Counted from the stretch's first letter, positions 41,343 to 51,485 are shown. The stretch: 64,000 nt of DNA from Symbiodinium natans (GCA_905221605.1 CAJNDS010000413.1:126001-190000); one strand, 5' to 3'. Numbers and translations: made by a program. The notes: generated from the letters alone by a model not told the origin.

Positions 41343-42858
41343 CTAAGCCCTCGTGCAGAGACATGTGGATGGCGTGTAGCTGTCGGCGGCCTCGCGCAGC
41401 TGCACTGCAATCTGTTGCGCCGATGGCCGCTGCTCCTCAACTGAACTTGGGGAATCCTAGCCAAAATCACAACTTTTGCTGTTTCTAGGAATGACCCAAA
41501 AATTTAAAAAAATATTTTCCCACATACCCCTAAGGTTCCTGGTCGACGTGCCAGCTGCCGGCCATCAGCGCACGCAGCGGAGGATGGCACTCGGCAGCGT
41601 TGGGCCTCGGCTCTCGGCCTTGCGCGAGCTCCCTCAAGACCACTTCGGGGTCCTTGGATATCTGGTGGAAGGGGTGATGTCCGGAGCTCATGAAGTACAT
41701 GATTAAGGCGAAGGCGTAGATGTCCACCTTCTCGTTGTACTGCCGATGCCTGACGACTTCCGGTGCCATGTAGAGCCAGCTGCCGACGCCACCGGTCATG
41801 TCGTACACGTCACCGGCCACTGCGGCCATCATCTTTGAGATGCCGAGATCCGCGACCTTCACTTCACCGTGTTTTGTGAGCAGCAAATTTAATGGCTTGA
41901 GATCGCGGTGAATGATGGGCTCCTCTCGCGTGTGCAGGAAGGTGAGCGCACGCGCAATCGAAGAAGACCAGTCCAGAACCTGCCTGAAAGTCGGCCGCCA
42001 CAGTGTTTGATGCTTCCGGCGCATGGCCATGAAGTGACGCTCCAGGTCCCCACCGGGCATGTACTCCGTGACGCACATCACAGGGGAGTCCTTGTCCAGG
42101 CATGCACCAATGAACAACACCAAGTCTGGGTGCCGCAAAGAAGAGAGGAGTTCGATCTCGTGCAGCAACTCATCCAAAAGATCCTGCTTCACCTCGGAGG
42201 CGTAGAGTGCACGTGATGCACCTGGATCGTAGGATTCCTGGGAAATCTTCCGTTGGAATCCGGAACTCCTGTCGAAATTTTGCGGGACCTCCACACATTT
42301 CATGACCACCTCCGTCCCCTTCCAGGTGGCCAGGTAGAGGGAGCTCTTGAGCGTTCGGCTCAGCTCCCTCTGCATGTGGAGCTCTTCTTTTCGAAGCTTC
42401 CATCGCGAGTCCGCCGCCCGGCCCAGCAACCTTGGTAGCCCAGTAGTCATACTATAAATAAGGGCACCCTTTTTTGGGTTGGTTATTTTATATGGGAACC
42501 CACAACCAAAAACACAAAAAGGGGTAAAGGGTACCACTGGGCTACCAAGTAACCTGGTTCGGTTCGTGGAATTCAAACCGGAGCTGGCCTGCTGTGGCTC
42601 CGAGCTTGGCTGTGTGGCCGCGGTGTCCGAGTCCACGGTGGAGGCCTCACCACTTGTGCCCATTGGAGACTTGAGACGCCGCGCCTCCTCATCGAGGTCT
42701 GGCATTGCATTCACGGAGTTCACGGAGATCACGGAGTCTTGGCTGTTCTGACGCGAGATCTGCGGCGTCTCCTCTGCTCCGGCCGCAAGCTGCCCTTGGA
42801 CAATCGTGAAACCCCGGGGGCTCTCGGGGCTCTTTTCCATGCAGCACCAAAGGAACAT
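41343..42858 (-). CDS. Protein kinase, TKL/Raf-like Ser/Thr type
   Basis: Minus-strand gene with three inferred exons: from the open 5' end (first ATG at 42858) to 42554, 42430-41539 and 41456-41343. A Ser-rich acidic N-terminal region (SRQNSQDSVISVNSVNA) precedes the kinase domain. In it are the lysine of EVVMKCVEV (about 42300), EIELLSSLRHPDLVLFIGAC, HRDLKPLNLLL (about 41900), DLG in place of DFG, GSWLYMAPEVV, and a C-lobe ending RPSAQQIAVQLREAADSY. It should phosphorylate Ser/Thr in a signalling pathway not visible here. The glycine-rich loop is degenerate (SSLYLATWKG). Removing a 123-bp GT-AG intron (42431-42553, a TIR element) and an 82-bp GA-AG intron (41457-41538) joins the conserved blocks in frame. 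The true start may lie in an upstream exon. Confidence 0.85.
41457..41538 (-). mobile_element. Kinase intron made of a family IV repeat (GA-AG)
   Basis: On the minus strand the exon ends GTCGACCAG, the intron begins GAACCTTAGGGG and ends TTTTGGCTAG, and the exon resumes GATTCCCC. This joins WHVDQ to DSPSSVEEQRPSAQQ in frame, restoring the kinase C-lobe; without it the frame stops at once. Its body matches 37357-37440 and the introns at 13454-13870. Confidence 0.65.
42431..42553 (-). mobile_element. Introner-like TIR element forming a kinase intron (family I)
   Basis: The plus-strand left end CTTGGTAGCCCAGT and right end ACTGGGCTACCAAG are perfect 14-bp inverted repeats. On the minus strand it starts GTTACTTGG and ends CCAAG, giving GT and AG at its exact boundaries, with GGTTAC/GGTTGC duplicated around it. 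It is 123 bp, so the unspliced frame stays open and would add 41 foreign residues. A second copy is at 49836-49938. Confidence 0.75.
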
Positions 42859-43104
42859 GGCTCTGAGTCTGACTGTCGGAGTCAACACCAAGAGTCAAAA
42901 CCAAGTGAGCCGATCTTCGGCAAGATCTTCAGCGCAGCGCTGTGCTCGAGAAGACATCAAACGGATGTGCATCAACACCGCCAACTATGGGATGATGCGA
43001 CCGAAGCATTCGCACAAACTATTCGGACATGTTCAACCTACTTTCCTGTTCGATGGCTTAGGCCTTTCGAGGTCCCATGCCCGCATAAAGCTTAAGGCTC
43101 TCCT

Positions 43105-43236
43105 CAACCCTAAACCCTAAACCCTAAACCCGAAACCCTAAACCCTAAACCCGAAACCCTAAACCCTAAACCCTAAACCCGAAACCCTAAACCCTAAACC
43201 CTAAACCCTAAACCCGAAACCCTAAACCCTAAACCC
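43105..43236 (-). repeat. CCCTAAA array with spaced CCCGAAA units
   Basis: CCCGAAA units interrupt CCCTAAA at intervals of 2, 3, 4 and about 3 units, a simple higher-order pattern. Confidence 0.9.
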
Positions 43237-43339
43237 TAAACTCCCCCCCAGGAAAAAACAAAACTGAAACCGGCCTTCGAGGCTCGGCCGCGAGGGCCGG
43301 CGGGGAGGCGCGGGGCCGAGGTCCGTGCCCTGCTTGAAG

Positions 43340-43670
43340 GTTTAGGGTTTAGGGTTTAGGGTTTAGGGTTTAGGGTTTAGGGTTTAGGGTTTGGGGTTTG
43401 GGGTTTGGGGTTTAGGGTTTAGAGTTTAGGGTTTAGTGTTTAGGGTTTAGGGTTTAGTTCATGGGTACTTATAAGGTGAGGGGGCTTTAGGGCTTTAGGG
43501 CTTTAGGGCTTTGGGGCTTTAGGGCTTTAGGGCTTTAGGGCTTTAGGGCTTTAGGGCTTTAGGGCTTAGGGTTTCGGGTTTTAGGGTTTTAAGTTTTTAA
43601 GGTTTAGGGTTTAGGGTGTAGATCGTTTTAAGGTTTTAGGGTTAAGGGCCGTTTAGGGTTTCGGGGGGGG
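43340..43670 (+). repeat. TTTAGGG array followed by a CTTTAGGG run
   Basis: TTTAGGG with TTTGGGG variants (43340-43458), a family II fragment (GTTCATGGGTACTTATAAG, 43458-43476), then about ten CTTTAGGG units (43484-43568) and degenerate units to 43670. Confidence 0.9.
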
Positions 43671-43792
43671 GGACTTCAGGCGCTGCTTTCCTGTAAGAGC
43701 TTCAGGCACTTTGCGCAAGTCTCTATTTCCAGGCGACGATGCCCACCATTTACGTGCTTTATACGAAAGGCATCCGCCGAGGTTGCCCGAGA

Positions 43793-43903
43793 GGGAGAGA
43801 GGGAGAGAGGGAGAGAGGGAGAGAGGGAGAGAGGGAGAGAGGGAGAGAGGGAGAGAGGGAGAGAGGGAGAGAGGGAGAGAGGGAGAGAGGGAGAGAGGGA
43901 GAA
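43793..43903 (+). repeat. GGGAGAGA microsatellite, about 14 units
   Basis: Near-perfect octamer array, flanked on the right by a CT run at 43963-43978. Both strands are open through it; the ORFs are artefacts. Confidence 0.95.
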
Positions 43904-44002
43904 GCATCCGAAGCTCTAAGAAAACAACTTCTTAACCTTCCAAATCCCTATGCCTCAAAACTCTCTCTCTCTCTCTCAGGGGTTTCCGTTTCTATCCCCA
44001 TG

Positions 44003-44250
44003 GTACAAGCCCTAAACCCTAACCCTAAACCCTAAACCCTAAGCCCTAAGCCCTAAACCCTAAACCCCAACAAATCTTCCGTCTTCGCGAGCCTGGAGGA
44101 TGCCTCCCACGACGGTGGCGTCGAGGGCACTGGGGCCCCTGCTCGCATTTCGGGCTTTAAGGGGGAGCCGGGGAACCCCTCCAAAACAATCCGAGGGGTT
44201 TAGGGTTTAGGGTTTAGGGTTTAGGGTTTAGGGTTTAGGGTTTGGGGCCC
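44003..44250. repeat. CCCTAAA and TTTAGGG blocks facing each other
   Basis: CCCTAAA/CCCTAAG at 44010-44070 and seven TTTAGGG at 44198-44247. Confidence 0.9.
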
Positions 44251-44394
44251 TGAATATGACCCCTAACCTCCTTTGGGGTCTGATGTATGGGCCCCTAAAT
44301 TTGCAGAGGGTATGCAAGGGGTATGTAAGGGGTACCCTTTTAAGGGCCCATACCAAGGGACCACGTAGCTACCCTGAGAAACAGTGCCAACCCT

Positions 44395-44475
44395 ACATCC
44401 TAAACTTGGGTAATAGGGGGTACTACAATCCCTATTAAGGATTGGTATACGGGGCAACATCCCAACCCTAATCCC
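44395..44475. mobile_element. Short interspersed element, family VI
   Basis: Reverse-complement relative of 29575-29720: shares AATCCCTATTAAGG and GGGGCAACATCCCAACC, the mirror of TTGGGATGTT. Confidence 0.5.
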
Positions 44476-44689
44476 AGAAAGGGGCAACAAGCTCTAAACC
44501 CCCGCCCTATACACCCTCTGCACCCCAAAAAAACCTTAAACTGCCAAAATAGGGGCACCTGATGGTCAACAGAGCAGTCGTTACAAGGCGATGCTGGCAG
44601 CATTAGCCTGAACTGCCCTACAGAGCCAGCCCAAAATTGTTTCTCAAAACAACCGATCCCGCCTGAATCCTGAACCCTTGAAACGCTGC

Positions 44690-45310
44690 CCCCCAAACCC
44701 CGAAGGCCCGCCGAACCCTTAAGCACCTGAACCCCAAACCCCTAAACCCCTAAAGCCTAAACTCCAAAACTAAACCCTAATCCCTAAACCCCAGACCCTA
44801 GACCCCAAACCCTAAACCCCTAAATTCCAAACCCTAAACCCTAAACCCCAAACCCGAAACCCTAAACCCCCCCCTATTCGGCCCTAAACCCCCAAAGACC
44901 GCCCCGCCTGGGAAGAGAGAAGTGCCCCGCTGCGCCCTCGAAGCGACGGAGCCGCTCGGGTCGACGGCTCTGTAGCGCCTCGCTCTTTTTTGCTTTGGGG
45001 CTTTGGGGTTTGGGGGTTTGGGGTTTGGGGCTTTGGGCTTTGGGGTTTGGGGTTTGGGGCTTTGGGGTTTGGGGTTTAGGGTTTAGGGCTAGGGTTTCGG
45101 GTTTGGGGTTGTTTAGGGTTTGGGATTTGGGATTTGGGGTTTGGGGTTTGGGGCTTTGGGGTTTGGGGTTTAGGGTTTAGGGCTAGGGTTTCGGGTTTGG
45201 GATTTAGGGTTTAGGGTTTAGGGTTGCTTAGGGTTTGGGATTTGGGGTTTGGGGTTTGGGGTTTGGGGGTTAGGGTTTTAGGGTTTTAGGGTTATAGGGT
45301 TTTGGGCTTG
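44690..45310. repeat. Degenerate CCCTAAA region, then TTTGGGG/TTTAGGG region
   Basis: CCCTAAA/CCCCAAA variants at 44690-44880; GGGGTTTGGGGCTTT and TTTAGGG units at 44993-45310, including a 60-70-bp block (TTTGGGGTTTAGGGTTTAGG, then GCTAGGGTTTCGGGTTTGGG) repeated at about 45065 and 45165. Confidence 0.85.
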
Positions 45311-45537
45311 AGGGTTAGCGTGAGAGGTTTCAGGGTTTAAGGGTTCTGCTATGCTTTGGCTCTCTTTCATTTTCGAGCGACCCACCGTGGGAGTGCGTTT
45401 TCGCATCTTCACACTGCCGGCACTTCCCACAATGTCCCCTTCCAAGAATCAAACACTTTGGCACTTTGGAGAAAACAAGACAAACCGCAAATTATTTTAC
45501 TTCGAAGTCGAACATCCCCACCCTCTCTTGGTAGAGA

Positions 45538-45806
45538 TACTCTGGGGTTGGGCACTCCAGGGACACTCTGGGGCTGGGCACTGGGGACAGTCTGGGGTTG
45601 GGGAATTCCGGGAGACACTACAAGGAGACTCTGGTTGGGCACCCCAGGGAGACTCTTGGGCCCAGGACACTCTCGGATTGGGCACTCCAGGAATCTGAGG
45701 TTGGGCACTGCAGGGAGACTCTGGGGCTGGGCACACCGGGAACACTGGGTTTGGGCACTTCAGGGGGACACGCCAGGGACACTTTGGGGTTGGACACTCC
45801 AGGGAT
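45538..45806 (+). repeat. Minisatellite with GGGTTGGGCACTCCAGGGA-like units
   Basis: About ten imperfect units of 24-32 bp (ACACTCTGGGGTTGGGCACT and variants). Plus-strand frames through it give Gly/Trp/Leu-rich repeats. Confidence 0.85.
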
Positions 45807-45809
45807 GAG

Positions 45810-46860
45810 CGAGGAATAGACCGGGCGAGGAGGCGAGGAGAAGAGTTGAGTTTAAAATCTAACAACCCCGCACCGAGGGTGGGGAAAATTATGAGGCTCT
45901 CCAGTTGGAGTGTCTAATTCTAAAAATGGTGCCGGGAAATTGTTTGCTTTTGCGTTTCTCTTTTTTTGGTTTGTCGAAAAGACGGGGTGCTGCAATGCCT
46001 CATACTCGGCGCCTTAAGAAGATGAAGGACGGCTGACAGTCCCGCAAGTGCTCGCGGCACCTTTTTTGTCTGACGAATCTGCCCTCGGACGCAATAGCTA
46101 GGCCTAGTCTTCTTCATGTCCAAGTTTTCTAGACAAAGATGGGATGCTGGCCACCGCCTTCTATCTCCATCAGTGAATGACAAACCTCTCGGGCTTCTTA
46201 GTTCGAAATACACAGTGTAGCTTGGAACGAAGAATCTCTTTCTCATGTTGAGAAAACGCCTCTCAGCTGTAACGCAAACAATTAACAGAAAACGTGGTTC
46301 ATTTCAGACAGCCCGTCAACAAGAAGACCTACGAGAACTTCTGCACTATCAACTCCCCTTTCATCAATGTCTCCTGCTCGAAAGAGTCTCCCCCCTTCCT
46401 CCCCCACCTACGAGAGAATGCCTGCACTCATAACCGCGAAGGAGACTCTCTCATGTTTTCCCTCTCACCCTCAATGGAAAAAGGACATCTTCAGGGACGG
46501 AGGGAACTTCTTCTGTGCCAGCTTATCATAACAAAAAGTTCCCCTTACATCAATCAGAACAAATATTAAAACTTCTAAGATAAACAAGAAGTACGATAAC
46601 TTGCGGCACTTTGTCATGCGTTTCAGAAAGTAAGCGGAGAAGCTTCAAGGATGTTTTTGTCAGTTCATTGCGGAAACTTACTCCTACTGTTAGAATGAAA
46701 CAGGATAGCTTTGGGTGCTCTTGGCCCGGCGATGCACAGGGTTGTCCAAGCTCGCCACTGCAAGAAAAAAAACGCACGCCCAAACCTAAACACTTGACCC
46801 CCGCATCATGAGCCCAAACCCCCTATCAACGCCCTCAAGCCCTCTAAACCAAAGCAGGCC
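45810..46860. other. No recognised gene
   Basis: Unique sequence of ordinary complexity with frames up to 108 codons on both strands (minus 45920-46246, plus 46294-46569). No motif recognised. Confidence 0.4.
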
Positions 46861-47014
46861 CCCCTCCAAGCCCTAAACCCTAAGGCCCTTTCTGCAAATG
46901 CCCCTAAGCCCTCTAAACCAAAGCAGTCCCCTGCCTCTGTCGCCACAGCCCTGACTCCCGACTTCGCCCCGGCAGCTTCTTGGAAGAGCTTGGCGTACCT
47001 TCGCGCGTGGAGGG

Positions 47015-47395
47015 GGTGTAGGGTTTAGGGTTTTGAGGCTTGGGGTTTGGGGTTTGGGGTTTAGGGTGTTGAGTTATAGGGTAGTTTAGGCTTTAGGGTT
47101 TTGAGGTTTGGGGGTTTGGGGGTTTAGGGTGTAGCTTGTGTGGTCAATCTCGGCGCGGAAGAGAAAATGGGGGATGCTTCACATGTCTCAGGCATGAGCC
47201 CAACTGCCACACACCACAAGAAGCCAAAATCTGTTCTTCTCTTGCAGGCTGCCCAAGAACCTAAGGTTGCTCATTAGAACCCTAAACCCTAAACCCTAAA
47301 CCCTAAACCCTAAACCCGAAACCCGAAACCCTAAACCCTAAACCCTAAACCCTAAACCCTGAACCCTGAACCCTGAACCCTAAACCCTAAAATCC
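47015..47395. repeat. TTTAGGG-like block, then CCCTAAA array
   Basis: TTTGGGG/TTTAGGG at 47015-47130; CCCTAAA with two CCCGAAA and three CCCTGAA at 47280-47393. Facing orientations again. Confidence 0.85.
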
Positions 47396-47399
47396 TGCA

Positions 47400-48480
47400 A
47401 AAGAAGAAGATTTGGGGGTCCTGAAGGTGCCCGAAGCACCCCCGTCAGGCGAGGCACTCGGGATTGGAAGCTGGGTCGGAAGACGTGCCCCAGACGCGCT
47501 TCCCATGATGGTGGCCATCCCACATGGGGCAGAAGCTGAAGATTCCCAAAAAAGCACAGGGGGTTTGGACTGGCCTTTACTATGAACAACAAGATCCCCA
47601 AAGAAGGCTCGAAAACCCCAAAGAAGGCTCGAAACTGGGCTTTACTTCCGTAGGGTTGGGCTCACTACGTAGGGCTGCTTGGGCTGGCGGTTGGAACCAA
47701 GAAGCTTCGGAACCCTAGCCATCTGGTAGAACCTAACGTGGGCCACGCATGACTCGTGGATATGGAGCCTCACAGTGGTCCCCACATGACACTGAGCCAA
47801 ATGGCTGACAAGTTGGCGTGGTGAAAAACGGTGGTTGCTCGGAATGAGGGTGTGCTGCTTTTTTGTTGCTTCCTGTGACAGGGCTCCTTACCAAAAAAGA
47901 GATCCACAAAAAGGGGCCCTCATCACTTCGCGGGTGTATCTGGCCCTCCTGTGGCAAACACCCCTCCGGGCGCGCGGCATCGTGGAGGGCGATGTCGCTC
48001 TGAAGGAACCTGCTTAGATGAAGCGGGTTCGTTCAATTGTGGCCGGCAAATGGCTCTTCCGCCCAGACGAAGACCAAAGAAAACTCAGGAAGCAAAGGGC
48101 CCCTCGCATTTGGGTAGCTTCTTCAATCCCCCTGGTCGTGAAGGCCTACCCCCAATAACCAACTACGACCACGAACTTCCGACGCCACTCTGACATTCCA
48201 CGGGAGGTTCGGAGGGTGGTGATCTAAATTATGGCATGATGTCCAGTATGGGGTCTAAATGAAGGGATCTCCCTTAGAACAACTAAGCTTGAGAGGGAGG
48301 GATTGGGTTGCTCACCGTGTCACGCCGTGCATGGTGTCCGCGTGCACGGGCTGCGCGACGGCACCTGCACAGCTGAGATTGTCACGATACTCCTTTCAAC
48401 ACCCTTAACATCTGAGACGCCTCAGCGGCAAAACCAGCTCACCCCACATCCACGAGCCCCATCGAACTACTCAGCTCCTT
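47400..48480. other. No recognised gene
   Basis: A short direct duplication (AAGGCTCGAAACCCCAAAG / AAGGCTCGAAACTGGG) lies at about 47603-47640. Frames of 60-80 codons only. Confidence 0.4.
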
Positions 48481-48496
48481 CCAATATAGGGGGGCT

Positions 48497-48600
48497 TCCG
48501 AAAATAGGGGTACCCTTTTTGGGGGTCCCTCTTCGGGGACTCTAATCTATTTGGTGATAAAAGGGGTACCCCTATTTGGGGAAATACCCATATCAATAGT
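48497..48600 (+). mobile_element. Short interspersed element, family V
   Basis: ATAGGGGTACCCTTTTTGGG, GGGTCCCTCTTCGGGGACTC, TCTATTTGGTGATAAAAGGG, GTACCCCTATTTGGGGAAAT and ACCCAT are shared in order with 49571-49665. Confidence 0.6.
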
Positions 48601-49084
48601 TCATCTGAGCATTGCTGCGATGGCGGTCGCCATGCCAAGCTTCGACGATGCTCTGCAACCCTCATCCAACGCCACACCCTGCAGGGCCGCAAAATGTGCC
48701 GCCGCTCCCTTTCCAGAGTCCAGCAGCTTGTTGCAGGCAAAAGTGGCCAACCCACATCGTCTGGCACAGGAAAAGTCTGCCTCAAGGTTAAGGCTGTTAA
48801 GGCTCAGGAACCCCAAAAACCCCAACCACACACCCCCTAAACCCCAAACCACAAACCCTAAACCCTATGCGTTTAGGGTACCTTGAGTTCTTCTGAAACC
48901 CAGGCGCAGCTCCTAGGCCTCTCCGCACTCCCGAACGAGTCCTGGGTTTCAGGGCTCTCGCTATGGGTTTAGGGTTTAGGGTTTAGGGCCTAGGGCTTAC
49001 GGCTTAGGGCTTTTAACCCCCCAACCCTGCTTGATCTGTCCCACCAATCCTGGGGGATCAAAGAGTATGGAATCAATATAGATC

Positions 49085-49128
49085 TGCTTCTTCTTCTTCT
49101 TTTTCTTCTTCTTCTTCTTCTTCTTCTA
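49085..49128 (+). repeat. TTC microsatellite
   Basis: About 13 CTT units with one interruption. Confidence 0.9.
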
Positions 49129-49224
49129 TAAGGGTTCTATATTGTTGGACCCCCGCCCCGCCCCCCCCCCCCCCCCTCACGCCCGACCCGGAGGATCCTA
49201 GAAACCTTCAAAAGAAACCTAAGC

Positions 49225-49490
49225 CCCCATAAACCCTAAAACCTATAAACCTTCAAACCTTCAAAGAAATCTACAAAACGCCCTAAACCCTAAACCCCTA
49301 AACCCCGAAACCCTAAACCCTAAGCCCTAAATCCTACACCCTAAACCCTAAGCCCAAAACCCTGGAACCCCATCCACAAGCCCTGGCCTCCGCTGCTGCT
49401 GATGGCCGCCAGCTCGACCTGCTTTGGGTTTGAGGGGTTTCAGGGTGGTTCAGGGTTCAGGGTTCAGGGTTTAGGGTTTAGGGTTTTAGG
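49225..49490. repeat. CCCTAAA block and TTCAGGG/TTTAGGG block
   Basis: Degenerate CCCTAAA at 49225-49370 and TTCAGGG/TTTAGGG at 49437-49490. Confidence 0.8.
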
Positions 49491-49570
49491 GATAATACGA
49501 ATATGGGGGTGTAAGACAATAGGGAGGGGGGGGGGGGTTGGGGGGGGGGGTTGGGGGGCGGGGGATGGGA

Positions 49571-49665
49571 GGGGGTGCCCTTTTCGGGGGTCCCTTTAAG
49601 GGGGTTCTATTCTATTTGGGATATGAGGGGGGTACCCCTATGGATCCTGGGAAATACCCATGTAA
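49571..49665 (+). mobile_element. Short interspersed element, family V
   Basis: TGCCCTTTTCGGGGGTCCCT, TCTATTCTATTTGGGATATG, GGGGTACCCCTATGG and GGGAAATACCCATG match 48497-48600 and, inverted, 51372-51485. Confidence 0.6.
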
Positions 49666-49835
49666 GGATGAAACCATATAAAATGACATCATAAGATAGC
49701 AATGCAACCATACAATAACACAACAATCTCGGGCTTAGGGACCTAGGGAAAACATGCACACCTGTCTAACGAGCATGACAGTGGTAGCAGCTGCGCTTGG
49801 TCGTTAGTGCTATTGACGTTGGTGCTATCCGTTCC

Positions 49836-49938
49836 TTGGTAGCCCAGTTACCATATTATAATAAGGGCACCCTTCCTTGGGTTGGCTATTTTATAAGGGA
49901 ACCCAGAACCAAAAAAAAAGGGGAAATGGGCTATCAAG
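49836..49938. mobile_element. Introner-like TIR element, second copy (family I)
   Basis: TTGGTAGCCCA at the left and TGGGCTATCAA at the right are inverted repeats. GTTCC is duplicated exactly on both sides (49831-49835, 49939-49943). The body is close to the kinase intron (ATAAGGGCACCC, TTGGGTTGGNTATTTTATA, GGGAACCCA, AACCAAAAA). No surrounding exon was recognised. Confidence 0.75.
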
Positions 49939-50197
49939 GTTCCTAGTTTCGGGGTGTTTCTGAGGTTTGATGAACTGCAAAGCAGTTTCGGGGTTAGGGC
50001 CTTTAGGATGGCGCCTGGCTGACAAGCACAAAAAAGCCCAAATTCAACCCTAAACCCTAAACCCTAAGCTGCCCAAAGGCCTACAGAGCGGCCCGCAGCC
50101 CCCAAAACTCGGAGCGCACATCCAAACCCGGGGGCAGGACAATCTTGGCATCGCCTCCGCAGATGCCTGCAAGCAAAATTTGGGTTTAGGTTTCTTT

Positions 50198-50395
50198 TTC
50201 ATTAGGGTTTAGGGTTTAGGGTTTAGGGTTTCGGGTTTAGGGTTTAGGGTTTAGGGTTTAGGGTTTAGGGCGTGGGCTTAGGGTTTAGGGTTTAGGGTTT
50301 AGGGATGTTTCGGGTTTAGGGCTTAGGGTTTTTGGTCTAGGTCTTTGATGTTTTTGGCAGCAGGGATTTGGGGTTTAGGGTTAGGGGTCTAGTGA
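50198..50395 (+). repeat. TTTAGGG array with variants
   Basis: Clean TTTAGGG at 50208-50310, degenerate to 50395. Confidence 0.9.
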
Positions 50396-50882
50396 CCCTT
50401 AACATAAACCCGTTAACCCCCAGACGCCCCTATGTTCCTGAGTGCCCTCGACTGTGCAATAAATTTAGGACTTGACCCTATAATCACGGTATCGCGGGTA
50501 CACACGGCTTTCCGGAAGCCCTTGAACACTGTAAATCCCCAAAACCCCAGAATTTCCGTAGACCCAAAACCTTAAACCCTAGACCTGTGCTGCTGGGTGC
50601 TGAGAGACGACACTTCAACACCTTATTGCTACTGCTGCAGTTGCAACTCCGACTAATAGGTCTAAATTGTGGGTCCCGGTTGCTCATCGCACGTGCAGGA
50701 GTCAGCAGGGAACCTTCAAGGAGCCAGATGACACGGACCATCGCATGACTCACAGCGGCAAATGTTTCAAGCACCAGTGAAGCGATCGGGTATCGTGGGG
50801 GGTGAAACATGCGACTCACCTGTGGGTCCTTAAAACCACCGGCGCGCCACGGGGGAAGAAGGACACGGGCCTCACTTGTCAC

Positions 50883-51205
50883 TAGGCTTCCAGCCAGTCG
50901 TACCTCTCCTCTTTCCAGGCCCGCTCTCCAGCGCCATCTCCATGGTCGCGGTTGTAGCCCATGCAGGCAAGGTAAATCTTGCAAGTCTGCTTGACCTCGG
51001 GCATCATGTACATGCGGCGCAGCCACTCCATGATGTGGGGGTATTCCCCCGAGTTGAGGCGGCGTATGTTGCACTTGAAGGCCGTGAAGTAGCAGGTGTC
51101 GAAGCGTATGAGGTGCGGGAAAGCGCGGACATCTGCCAGCGAAAGGCCGTCCCCAGACTCCGCCACCAGCTGGAACTTCTCACGGCCCTCGGCAACCGCC
51201 TTCGC
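50883..51205 (-). CDS. Glutathionyl-hydroquinone reductase / Xi-class GST, 3' exon
   Basis: The exon starts after CCACACAG (acceptor) at 51205 and ends at TAG 50883-50885. It codes GLSLADVRAFPHLIRFDTCY, FTAFKCNIRRLNSGEYPHI, MEWLRRMYMMPEVKQTC and a charged tail ending ERYDWLEA. This is the helical C-terminal domain typical of the family (LTEADIRLF..LIRFD.VY...FKCN...YP). The family uses glutathione to reduce glutathionyl-quinones in the cytosol or plastid. Its 5' exons are at 63164-64000 on the same strand, in the right order, so the two parts are taken as one gene interrupted by a Copia element. A short segment of the central linker is not accounted for; a further exon may be hidden between them. 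Confidence 0.8.
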
Positions 51206-51371
51206 CTGTGTGGAACTCCGGGAGGTCTAGGGTTTAGGGTTTAGGGTTCAGGGAACTCGCAAAAACAGGTTTTGAGGGTTCCGATCGCCTTGGACTTGCA
51301 GAGAATTGCTTCCACCTGGGCCAAGGCAACGACAACTTGTGCAGCTTGGCTCTTTCATGCGCCCGTCCACC

Positions 51372-51485
51372 CTCATATGGGTATTTACCAAAGTAGGGGA
51401 TAAACCTGTCAGCCCCAAATAGAATAGAATCCCCCTTAGGGGACCCCCCAGAAGGTTCTCCTTCGGAAACCCCATAGCCCGCGTT
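51372..51485 (-). mobile_element. Short interspersed element, family V, inverted
   Basis: ATGGGTATTTACCAAAGTAG, CAAATAGAATAGAATCCC and TTAGGGGACCCCCC are the reverse complement of the blocks at 48497 and 49571. On the minus strand it starts near AAGGTAACG and ends ATATGAGG, so it could itself be a GT-AG intron. Confidence 0.5.

Noticed and set aside
41276-41470. Alternative frames past the kinase stop (reading ...GLGWHEIAQQRLAKQF)
   Set aside because: Protein-like, but the frame giving RPSAQQIAVQLREA matches the kinase C-lobe and is the one joined by splicing; the other may be chance.
43653-44035. ORFs over the GGGAGAGA array
   Set aside because: Repetitive translation without flanking coding sequence.
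47835-48193. Overlapping plus-strand ORFs at 47.8-48.2 kb
   Set aside because: Short, no motif, opposite to the direction of known genes.
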